In this document: piece by piece, positions 33,697-41,439 of the stretch | Numbering within the stretch: the first letter of the stretch is position 1 | How the letters are laid out: each line of letters opens with the position of its first letter | Source: Planctomycetota bacterium | Lineage (GTDB): Bacteria; Planctomycetota; Planctomycetia; Pirellulales; UBA1268 | Assembly: GCA_018970785.1 (NCBI GenBank) | Contig: JAGWVR010000023.1 | Location: 1-43,574 of the forward strand | DNA length: 43,574 nucleotides | Reading direction: 5' to 3' | Notes under the pieces: model-generated | Database searches by the model: none | Told to the model about the DNA's origin: nothing | What the model saw: only the letters and a program-made list of their open reading frames with translations | Made by a program: the position numbers and the translations under genes

Positions 33697-35054
33697 ACCT
33701 CCCCGGCCAGCCAGCCCGGCGCACGCTCTCGCTCGCCCTGATGGCACTGGCCTCGACCGCGTCCCCCGTCGCGATCGTTTCCGGTGCGCTGGGGCAACCG
33801 TTGGCCGTGCCGGGGCGGATCGAACCGGGTGCCACCCCCGCCGACCGTCCCGCGCCCCTCGTGCCGACGGTCCCTGCCGCCGTCTCGCGCCCCGAAAGCT
33901 GGCCGGGAGCGCCGGCCGGCGACCGGCACGTCCTGTCGAGCATCCGCGAGCGCCCCGGCAGTCCGTTGGTCGCCGCTGCCTCCGCCGCGACGGGGCAGGC
34001 CGATCCGAGCGCCGACGAGGGGGTCATCCCGGCCGGATACCGCTCGAGCGCCGCGATGGTCGAGGAACCGATCGACGTCGCCCAGGTCGTCGCCCGGGTC
34101 GGCACGGAGGTCGTGCTCGAAGCCGATCTGCTGACCCCCAGCGCGATGGCGTGGCTGGAGAAGGTCTCGCCCGGCCTCAAGCCGGAGCAGATCCGCCAAC
34201 TCAAGCTCCAGATCTGCCGCCAGGTGCTCCCCCAGCACGTCGAGTCGTTGCTGATCTACGTCGATGCCCTCCGCACGATCCCCGAGGACCGCCTCCCGGA
34301 GATCGAGGCGAAGGTCAACGAGGCGTTCGACGAGCAGCAGCTGCCGAAGCTGGTCCGCGACGCCGGCGTGGCGACCGTGCAGGAATACGAGCAGCAGCTG
34401 CGCCGCCGCAGCCTGTCGCTCGACCGGATCCGCAAGACGTTCTTCGAACGCGCCTTGGCACAGCAGTGGATGCAGCAGCGCGTCCAGGCCGACGAGGACG
34501 TGCCCCATGCCGAGATGATCGCCTGGTACCACGATCATCTCGCCGACTACGACTTTCCCGCCCGCGCCCGCTACGAGCAGTGCACCGTCCGCGTCGGCCG
34601 CGGGCGCTCGCGCGAGGAGGCCTGGAACCGGCTGGCGAAGATGGGCAACGACATCCTCGAGGGTCGTTCCTTCGCCGAGGTCGCCCGTGCCGGCTCGGAG
34701 GGGCCGCTGGCCCGCGACGGGGGCCGGAGCGACTGGACGACGCGCGGCAGCCTCGTGTCGAAGGTTCTCGACGAGGCGATCTTCACCCTTCCCGTCGGGC
34801 AACTGAGCACGATCCTCGAGGATGACTCGGGCCTCCACATCGTGCGCGTCGTCGAGCGCACCGAGGCGGGCCGGACGCCGTTCATCGACGCGCAGGTCGA
34901 GATCCGGGATCGCCTGATCTCCGAACGCCGCGGCCGGGAAGTGGCCGACTACCTGGCCAAGGTCCGCGAGCGGACGCCGGTGTGGACGATCTTCGACGCC
35001 GAGGAGGGGAGCGAAGGCTCCGCCGCCCGGTCACCGACGGCGCCGCAACGCTGA
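33693..35054 (+). CDS. Secreted parvulin-type peptidyl-prolyl isomerase (SurA/PrsA-like)
   Basis: 453 aa. Residues 1-35 form a signal peptide (RRTLSLALMALASTASPVAI). A Pro/Ala-rich linker leads to a SurA-N-like helical domain at about 125-280 (VVARVGTEVVLEADLLTPSA...). The PPIC rotamase domain spans about 290-400: ARYEQCTVRV, WNRLAKMGNDILEGRSFAEV, then GSLVSKVLDEAIFTLPVGQL and GLHIVRVVERTEA, the standard order of parvulin strands. It catalyses cis-trans isomerisation of prolyl bonds and probably chaperones exported proteins in the periplasm. The start overlaps the mfd stop (ATGA), and an internal promoter lies at 33577. The exact subfamily (SurA, PrsA or PpiD) cannot be fixed. Confidence 0.88.
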   Translation: MNLPGQPARRTLSLALMALASTASPVAIVSGALGQPLAVPGRIEPGATPADRPAPLVPTVPAAVSRPESWPGAPAGDRHVLSSIRERPGSPLVAAASAATGQADPSADEGVIPAGYRSSAAMVEEPIDVAQVVARVGTEVVLEADLLTPSAMAWLEKVSPGLKPEQIRQLKLQICRQVLPQHVESLLIYVDALRTIPEDRLPEIEAKVNEAFDEQQLPKLVRDAGVATVQEYEQQLRRRSLSLDRIRKTFFERALAQQWMQQRVQADEDVPHAEMIAWYHDHLADYDFPARARYEQCTVRVGRGRSREEAWNRLAKMGNDILEGRSFAEVARAGSEGPLARDGGRSDWTTRGSLVSKVLDEAIFTLPVGQLSTILEDDSGLHIVRVVERTEAGRTPFIDAQVEIRDRLISERRGREVADYLAKVRERTPVWTIFDAEEGSEGSAARSPTAPQR

Positions 35055-35109
35055 CCGACCGAGCATCCCGGGCGCCGGCAGCGCAGACCGGGCTCCGGGC
35101 CGTGGTCGA

Positions 35110-35138
35110 TTGCCCATGCCCCTGGCGCGGGCTAGACT
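35110..35138 (+). promoter_or_regulatory. Sigma-70-like promoter for citrate synthase
   Basis: TTGCCC at 35110-35115 and TAGACT at 35133-35138 are separated by exactly 17 nt. Transcription would start near 35145, about 55 nt before ATG 35200, where GGGAG (about 35185) is a usable ribosome site. The position rules out the in-frame ATG at 35110 as the citrate synthase start. Confidence 0.6.
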
Positions 35139-35199
35139 CCGCCAGGCTGCTGCGGGGCCGTCGGCCGTCACCGTGGGGCCCCTCGGGAGTTTCCCCACG

Positions 35200-36549
<1,350 letters not shown>

Positions 36550-36559
36550 CCGGCTCCGC

Positions 36560-37036
36560 TCAGCCGCGCGGGCCGCGCTTGCCGCGGAAGAACCCGGACA
36601 GGATCGCGCCACAGGCGTCGGCCATCACCAGGCCGGTGTGGGTGACCCGGTGGTTGAGCCGGGGATCCTCGAACAGCCGGTAGAGCGAGGCGACGGCCCC
36701 GGCCTTGGGGTCGGCCGCCCCCCAGACCACCTCGGGCACCCGCGCCTGGAGGATGGCGCCAGCGCACATCGGGCACGGTTCGAGCGTCACGTACAGCGTG
36801 CAGCCCTCGAGCCGCCACGTGCCCAGCGCCGCGGCGGCCTGCGTCAGCGCGATCATCTCCGCGTGGGCCGTCGGGTCGGCGAGCTGCTCGCGCTGGTTGT
36901 GCGCGCTAGCGATCACACGCCCGCCGGCCACGACCACGGCTCCGACCGGAACTTCGTCCTCGTCGGCGGCACGGCGGGCCTCGTCGAGCGCCAACGCCAT
37001 GAAGCGCTCGTGGGGGGACTGCCCGGGCAGGATCAT
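36560..37036 (-). CDS. tadA: tRNA-specific adenosine deaminase
   Basis: 158 aa from ATG 37036; a GTG at 37054 would add six residues. The zinc and catalytic residues of the CDA fold are present: HAE at 58-60 (H58, E60) and PCPMC at 87-91 (C88, C91). The VPVGAVVV start of the fold (29-36), AHNQRE and the [12 protein letters not shown] loop match TadA. It converts adenosine 34 to inosine in tRNA-Arg(ACG), giving the wobble base that reads CGU, CGC and CGA. That role is family knowledge. It stands alone on the minus strand, convergent with gltA and divergent from the next membrane protein gene. No strong promoter was seen in the 217-nt spacer upstream. Confidence 0.93.
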   Translation of the reverse strand: MILPGQSPHERFMALALDEARRAADEDEVPVGAVVVAGGRVIASAHNQREQLADPTAHAEMIALTQAAAALGTWRLEGCTLYVTLEPCPMCAGAILQARVPEVVWGAADPKAGAVASLYRLFEDPRLNHRVTHTGLVMADACGAILSGFFRGKRGPRG

Positions 37037-37161
37037 CTCGGGATCGGAATCCACGGTCGGGCATCCCCAGGGGAGCGGACGGACCGGCACGCGACGAAGG
37101 GCCGGGCATCGCGCGGCAGCGCCCGTCCGCCGTCTCGAGTCCGCCGGCGGCAGGGGGATGG

Positions 37162-37190
37162 TACACCCCGGGCCGGCGATCGGATATCCT
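37162..37190 (+). promoter_or_regulatory. Possible promoter for the four-helix membrane protein
   Basis: TACACC at 37162-37167 and TATCCT at 37185-37190 are 17 nt apart, about 64 nt before ATG 37254. Both boxes are only partial matches to consensus. Nothing else stands out in the tadA-membrane protein spacer (37037-37253). Confidence 0.3.
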
Positions 37191-37253
37191 CCGCGGAGTG
37201 CTCGGGAGCGCGGGTGTCCGCCGTGCCCGCGACGCCTTTCCACGGGGGCTTGC

Positions 37254-38006
37254 ATGCGCTCGATCGACATCTCGCTGTTGGCGTTCCGCTGGCTGCACAT
37301 CCTCGCGGCGATCGTCGCGATGGGGGGCTTGGCGTTCGCCCACGTTGCCCTCCTCCCGGCGCTGGAAGCCGAGGACGACGGGACCCGCGCCCGGATCCAC
37401 GAGGCGGTCCGGCGGCGCTGGCTGCCGTGGGTGATCGGTGCGATCACGGCCCTCCTGGTGAGCGGGCTGGTCAACTACCTCGTGTTCACGGGGGACGCGA
37501 TCGAATGGGAACAGGGCGCCTGGCTCAAGCGGACGCGCTACCACGCCCTGTTCGGCGTGAAGTTCCTTCTCGCGATGGGGGTGTTCTTTCTCGCCAGCGG
37601 CCTGGTGGGGCGCGGTGCGGGAACGCAGTGGATCCGCGACGCGCGGCGGCAATGGTCGACGGTCGCCCTGATCGTGGGCCTCGGCGTCGTTCTCCTCTCC
37701 GGGTGGATGCGCCAGCTCCACACCGGCCCGCCGCGGCAGGCGGTCTCGACATCTGACGACGGCGGCATGGAAGGGGGCGGTGCCGGCTTCAGCGACGGCG
37801 GGGGCGAGGGGGCCCGATTCCGCGGCGGCCCGCCCGGGGGATTCGGTGAAGGGCCGGGCGGCTCGTTCCGCCGGTCCGAGGAGGGCCGTTCGCCGCCGGG
37901 CGATGCCCCGGCGGAGGACGCCGCCCCTGCCGATCGTTCCGCCCCTGCCAAGACGCCGGACGCTTCGACCAGTGAGAGCCCGCCGGCACGTGCACCCGCT
38001 CCCTGA
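37254..38006 (+). CDS. CopD-like four-helix membrane protein with Gly-rich tail
   Basis: 250 aa from ATG 37254. Four membrane helices lie at about 9-31, 57-77, 94-117 and 134-152. Histidines lie in or near them (H15 in [19 protein letters not shown]30, H98), a pattern seen in CopD/DUF2269-like integral membrane proteins, some of which bind haem or copper. Ligand binding is not established. After residue 155 the protein becomes Gly-rich ([20 protein letters not shown]) and then Ala/Pro/Ser-rich to the end; this tail is unusual for the family and resembles the low-complexity parts of the pilus-like cluster. It starts a plus-strand run with the next small gene 44 nt on. Function unknown. Confidence 0.7.
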   Translation: MRSIDISLLAFRWLHILAAIVAMGGLAFAHVALLPALEAEDDGTRARIHEAVRRRWLPWVIGAITALLVSGLVNYLVFTGDAIEWEQGAWLKRTRYHALFGVKFLLAMGVFFLASGLVGRGAGTQWIRDARRQWSTVALIVGLGVVLLSGWMRQLHTGPPRQAVSTSDDGGMEGGGAGFSDGGGEGARFRGGPPGGFGEGPGGSFRRSEEGRSPPGDAPAEDAAPADRSAPAKTPDASTSESPPARAPAP

Positions 38007-38050
38007 CGGCAGCACCGCGGCGGTGGCCCGACGAGACTCCGAGGTGCCAC

Positions 38051-38221
38051 GTGGACAAGAAAGACAAGAAGCGCCAGGAAGTGCTCCAGCACAAGGTGGC
38101 CAAGCTGCAGCAGCTGCTGGCGGCCGCGAAGAAGCAGCCTGACGACCCGGCCGAGGTGCCGAAGCTCGAGGCCGAATTGGCCGCCGCCCATGCAGAGCTC
38201 GCCCGCCTCAAGCAGGGCTGA
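38051..38221 (+). CDS. Small coiled-coil protein (56 aa, GTG start)
   Basis: 56 codons from GTG 38051 to TGA 38219-38221, with GAGG six bases before the start. The protein opens with a charged stretch (DKKDKKRQEVLQHKVAKLQQ) and has a single break at QPDDPAEVPK. It then continues as a Leu/Ala/Glu helix (LEAELAAAHAELARLKQG), so it should fold as a helical hairpin or short coiled coil. Small Lys/Asp-rich proteins of this plan recur in planctomycetes to my knowledge, without a known function. It lies 44 nt after the membrane protein gene and 76 nt before the kinase, on the same strand. Coding is supported by the ribosome site, composition and clean termination. Confidence 0.75.
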   Translation: MDKKDKKRQEVLQHKVAKLQQLLAAAKKQPDDPAEVPKLEAELAAAHAELARLKQG

Positions 38222-38297
38222 CGGCCCGCGTCGGCGGGATGCCGTCGCGGTGACCGACCACGCCGTCCTTCCCCTGATCCCCTTCCTCGCGAGCACC

Positions 38298-39242
38298 ATG
38301 GACCTTCGTCGCCTGTTCGCCTGGTTCGGAGGACGCGGCTCGGCGGCGCCGGCCAAACCGGCCGCATCCGGCGGGGCGGCAGCCGATCGCCGACGGCGCG
38401 GCAAGGTCGACGTCTGGCGGCGCTACGAGGCGCTGCATCACAGCATCTCGGGGACGATGTCCAGTTTCTACAAGGTGCGCGACCGGGAGACCCGCGAGAT
38501 CCTCGGCCTCAAGGTCCTCGATCCGAAGAAAGTGGGGCCGATCGAGGGGCGCTACAAGGGACTGGGAAAACCATCCGAGGGGGAGATCGGCTCCCGGATC
38601 ACCGGCCACCACATCGTCCGCACGATCGACTGGGGAACGACCAAGGACGGCAGCGCTTTCGTGGTCGAGGAGTTCCTCGACGGGCAACTGCTCCACGGCC
38701 TGCTCTCGACGAAGCGTCTCCTGCCCCCGGCACGCCGCGTGGACCTCGTCCGCCAGGCGGCAACCGCGGTGGCCACCGTGCACAAGGCCGGCTTCGTGCA
38801 CCGCGACATCTGCCCGCGCAACTTCATTCTCTGCACCGACGGCCGCCTCGTGCTGTTCGACTTCGGCCTGACGGTGCCCGACAAGCCGGTGTTCCTCCAG
38901 CCCGGGAACCGGATCGGCACGCCCAACTACATGGCTCCGGAGGTGGTTCGCCGGCGGCAGGCCGACCGCCGGTTGGACGTGTTTTCGTTCGGGGTCACCG
39001 CCTACGAGATCTGCACGCTCGAGTTGCCTTGGCCGCGGGGCACCTCCGGTCGGGCGGCCCTCCAACACGACACCACTCCGCAGGACATTCGCGAGCACTG
39101 GCCCGACATCCCCCCGGCGCTCGGCAAGGCGATCATGGCGTGCGTCGAGCCGGATCTGGCGAAGCGCACCGCCACGATCGACGACTTCCTGTCGCGCATT
39201 GCCGCCGTCGATGCCTCGGCCCTGGACGCAGGCGAGGGGTGA
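38298..39242 (+). CDS. Small Ser/Thr kinase-like protein with atypical catalytic loop
   Basis: 314 aa from ATG 38298; a GTG at 38250 is possible. After a 35-residue Ala/Arg linker comes a kinase fold. The ATP lysine is K72 (ILGLKVL) and the catalytic loop is HRDICPRN (168-175), with D170 and N175 intact but with Ile-Cys-Pro-Arg in place of Leu-Lys-Pro-Glu, so the loop lysine is absent. The DFG is at 188-190, APE at 213-215 (GTPNYMAPEVV) and D227 in LDVFSFG. The Gly-rich loop has only one Gly (HHSISGTMSSFYKV), which should weaken ATP binding. No membrane helix or sensor domain, so cytosolic. Activity is possible but not assured; target unknown. Distinct from the kinase at 10780. Confidence 0.85.
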   Translation: MDLRRLFAWFGGRGSAAPAKPAASGGAAADRRRRGKVDVWRRYEALHHSISGTMSSFYKVRDRETREILGLKVLDPKKVGPIEGRYKGLGKPSEGEIGSRITGHHIVRTIDWGTTKDGSAFVVEEFLDGQLLHGLLSTKRLLPPARRVDLVRQAATAVATVHKAGFVHRDICPRNFILCTDGRLVLFDFGLTVPDKPVFLQPGNRIGTPNYMAPEVVRRRQADRRLDVFSFGVTAYEICTLELPWPRGTSGRAALQHDTTPQDIREHWPDIPPALGKAIMACVEPDLAKRTATIDDFLSRIAAVDASALDAGEG

Positions 39243-39305
39243 GCATCCACCCTCCGTCGCGGTCCCCGGGGAAGGTGCCGCGACGGCAACCGTGACGGAC
39301 GCCCC

Positions 39306-39334
39306 TTGCGACCGGGGGAGGTCGTTTCTACGCT
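39306..39334 (+). promoter_or_regulatory. Sigma-70-like promoter for the small basic protein
   Basis: TTGCGA at 39306-39311 and TACGCT at 39329-39334 are 17 nt apart. A start near 39341 leaves an untranslated leader of about 135 nt before ATG 39477, long for this window. The leader could hold a structured regulator, but no known riboswitch was recognised. Confidence 0.5.
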
Positions 39335-39476
39335 GTGGGACTGCGTTGGCGGCATCCGTCCCCTGCTCCCCTGTTCGGGGTGGGAGCGGTATGGCGGGGT
39401 CGGATCCGTGCCGCCGCGCCGGTGACGACCGCTTCGCCGGCGACGACCGCACCCGAGACAACCGAGGAAACCAGTC

Positions 39477-39752
39477 ATGACGATGGACAAGAGCCTGCGC
39501 GTCCGCAAAGGATCGACGTCGGCCCGTGGCGTGCTGTCGCGCGCCGAGCGAATCACCAAGCTCAAGGAACTCGACCGCTTCGAGGCGGGCCGGAGTCCCC
39601 TCGGCCTGCCCAAGGTCCGGGTCTACAAGATGGTGATGAAGAAGAAGAAGGCGAAGAAGGAAGAGGGGGCGGAGGGAGCCGCAGCCCCGAAGGCCGGCGC
39701 CGCCAAGGCGGCGGCCAAGCCGGCAGCCGCGGCAGCCGCGAAGAAGAAGTGA
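39477..39752 (+). CDS. Small basic protein (Planctomycetes/Verrucomicrobia/Chlamydiae type)
   Basis: 91 aa from ATG 39477, with GAGGAAA upstream; a second ATG two codons on is also possible. Residues 1-60 carry the conserved core (MDKSLRVRKGSTSARGVLSR, then ERITKLKELDRF and SPLGLPKVRVYKM), matching the small basic protein family shared by Planctomycetes, Verrucomicrobia and Chlamydiae. The tail from about 55 is Lys-rich (KKKKAKK) and then Ala/Lys repeats, giving a very high positive charge. It probably binds nucleic acid or the ribosome; the function is not established. It has its own promoter-like sequence and a long leader. The 3' end is 51 nt from the convergent hemG stop. Confidence 0.85.
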   Translation: MTMDKSLRVRKGSTSARGVLSRAERITKLKELDRFEAGRSPLGLPKVRVYKMVMKKKKAKKEEGAEGAAAPKAGAAKAAAKPAAAAAAKKK

Positions 39753-39803
39753 TCGTCTCCGGCGCGATGCCGTGAGCACGATCGACCACTCGCTCTTCGT
39801 CGG

Positions 39804-41249
39804 TCACCCGCAGACGCCGGCAACGGCGTCGGCGGCGGCGATCCCGGTCGAGATGACCTGTGGGATCCCCACCCCCTCGTAGGCATTGCCGGCCAGTGCC
39901 ACTCCCGGCAACGCGGCGGCCAGTTCGCCGATCCGCCGGACGCGGTCGACGTGGCCGAGATGGTACTGCGGCATCGCGCCGTGCCAGCGGGCAATCTCGA
40001 CGAGCCGTGGGGGGCGTCGCGCGCCGAGGATCGCCTCGGCTTCGGCCGTCGCCCGCGCGACGAGGATTTCGTCGGGCAGGAGGGCGACGCCGGGGTCGAG
40101 GGCGCCGCCGAGGAACACGCGGATGAGCGCTCCGTCGCCAGGCGCCCGACCAGGGAACTTCGCGCTGGCGAAGCTGATCGCCAGGCAGCCCCTGCCCGCG
40201 ACGGCCGGCACGACCACGCCGGCGGCTGCGAGGGGGTGTTCGAGCGCGGCGCGATCGTACCCCAGGCAGACGACGGCCGAGCCTGCGTGCTCGATCGCCG
40301 CGAGCTCGCCGGCCAGCGCCGGCGCGACGTCGCCGAGGATCGGCGCGGCGATCGGCGCGGGGCAGGCGACGACGACACCGGCCGCCGGCTGGACGTGGCT
40401 GCTTCCGGCGGTCCGCAGGACGTACCCGTCGGCGGACCGCGTCAGCCCGTCCACCGCGGCGCGACGCCATTCCACGCCGGCGGCACCGAGGCGCCGCCAC
40501 AGCGCCTTCGGGAGAGACTCCATCCCCTCGGCCAGGGTCACGAACTGCGAGTAACGGGCGCCGGCGACCTGCTCGTCAGGAGCGGGCTGGCCTTCGCCAG
40601 GCCGCGCGGCCTCCAGCCGGGCCCGCTCGCCCGCGGTGAGGCTCCCATGCTCGCGCTCCATCCGCACGAATTCCGGACACGCTGCCGCCATGCTCAGCCG
40701 GGCCGGATCGGCCGTCCAGATTCCTGCCACCAGCGGCTGCACGAGGCGTTCGAAGGCCTCGCGGCCGAGCCGACGCACCGCGAACGACTCGAGCGATTCA
40801 TCGCCGGCAGCCGGATCCCGGGAGGGAACTGTCGGCTCGGCGAGAAGCCGGTCGCGCCCCGCGGCCGACAGCAGGGGGGTCGTCCGGATCGCCTCCCGGT
40901 CGCCGGGGGCGAGGAGGCGAAAGCCGGCCGGGACGGGAACCGCCCGGCCGTCCCACCAGATCATGGCGCGCCGTGCCGAGTGGGACACCGGCAGGAGACG
41001 GTCGGTGAGCCCGAGCCGGTCGACGAGCGCGAGCCCTTCGGGCCGCGCGGCGAGGAAGCAGTCGGCGGCCCGTTCCACCAGCCACTCGCCCCGCCGGACG
41101 GTCTGGAGCACGCCTCCCGGGCGATCGGCGGGGTCGACGATCACGACCCGTCGGCGCGACTTCGCGACGAGTGTCTCGGCGGCCACCAACCCGGCCAGCC
41201 CCCCTCCGACGACGACGATCGGCGCGGCGGACTGGGGTGTCGTGGTCAT
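39804..41249 (-). CDS. hemG: Protoporphyrinogen/coproporphyrinogen oxidase (HemG/HemY, FAD type)
   Basis: 481 aa from ATG 41249. The FAD-binding start is IVVVGGGLAGLVAAETL (11-27, GxGxxG), followed by VVIVDPADRPGGVLQT (35-50). The middle carries the family block VQPLVAGIWTADPARLSMAA, and the C-terminus ends with VALAGNAYEGVGIPQVISTG, the conserved FAD and substrate region of protoporphyrinogen oxidases. It oxidises protoporphyrinogen IX, or coproporphyrinogen III in some Gram-positive-type routes, during haem synthesis using oxygen and FAD; which substrate applies here cannot be told from sequence alone. No other haem gene is in the window. A TAGAAT box (41272-41277, minus) lies 22 nt before the start. 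Confidence 0.9.
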   Translation of the reverse strand: MTTTPQSAAPIVVVGGGLAGLVAAETLVAKSRRRVVIVDPADRPGGVLQTVRRGEWLVERAADCFLAARPEGLALVDRLGLTDRLLPVSHSARRAMIWWDGRAVPVPAGFRLLAPGDREAIRTTPLLSAAGRDRLLAEPTVPSRDPAAGDESLESFAVRRLGREAFERLVQPLVAGIWTADPARLSMAAACPEFVRMEREHGSLTAGERARLEAARPGEGQPAPDEQVAGARYSQFVTLAEGMESLPKALWRRLGAAGVEWRRAAVDGLTRSADGYVLRTAGSSHVQPAAGVVVACPAPIAAPILGDVAPALAGELAAIEHAGSAVVCLGYDRAALEHPLAAAGVVVPAVAGRGCLAISFASAKFPGRAPGDGALIRVFLGGALDPGVALLPDEILVARATAEAEAILGARRPPRLVEIARWHGAMPQYHLGHVDRVRRIGELAAALPGVALAGNAYEGVGIPQVISTGIAAADAVAGVCG

Positions 41250-41271
41250 CGGGGCAAAGCTACCGAGGGAG

Positions 41272-41277
41272 ATTCTA
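41272..41277 (-). promoter_or_regulatory. -10-like box before hemG
   Basis: Read on the minus strand this is TAGAAT, five of six to consensus, 22 nt upstream of ATG 41249, so the leader would be about 15 nt. No -35 near TTGACA is present 16-18 nt further upstream. Confidence 0.4.
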
Positions 41278-41340
41278 CCGGCCCGGAGGCCGCGGCCGAC
41301 GGCGGCCCGGGACGGCGCCACGCGCCGCCGCAGGATGATC

Positions 41341-41369
41341 TGGACCCGGCGAGCGGGGAAGCCTACGTT
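41341..41369 (+). promoter_or_regulatory. Sigma-70-like promoter for the TPR protein
   Basis: TGGACC at 41341-41346 and TACGTT at 41364-41369 are 17 nt apart. A start near 41376 leaves about 65 nt before GTG 41440. The -10 box overlaps the hairpin at 41353-41375. Confidence 0.5.
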
Positions 41370-41375
41370 CCCCGC
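41353..41375. repeat. Perfect 8-bp inverted repeat overlapping the -10 box
   Basis: GCGGGGAA at 41353-41360 pairs perfectly with TTCCCCGC at 41368-41375 around a 7-nt loop (GCCTACG). It covers the spacer and -10 region of the putative TPR-gene promoter, a usual place for an operator. In GC-rich DNA an 8-bp palindrome alone is weak evidence. Confidence 0.35.
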
Positions 41376-41439
41376 CGCTGCGGCATTCCCGCCCGCGGGA
41401 CGCCGCGATCGCCCCAGGCTGTCTTCGGAGGATCTCGAC

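Noticed and set aside
35110-35199. Upstream ATG start for citrate synthase
   Set aside because: The 30 extra codons overlap a TTGCCC-N17-TAGACT promoter and have no ribosome site; ATG 35200 has GGGAG upstream.
37037-37474. A 146-residue N-terminal extension of TadA
   Set aside because: The extension is antisense to the membrane protein gene start and is not TadA-like; the family begins near [12 protein letters not shown].
38359-38374. 16-nt exact match to part of the 10688 palindrome
   Set aside because: Lies inside the second kinase coding sequence, lacks the second arm, and such matches are expected by chance at this GC content.
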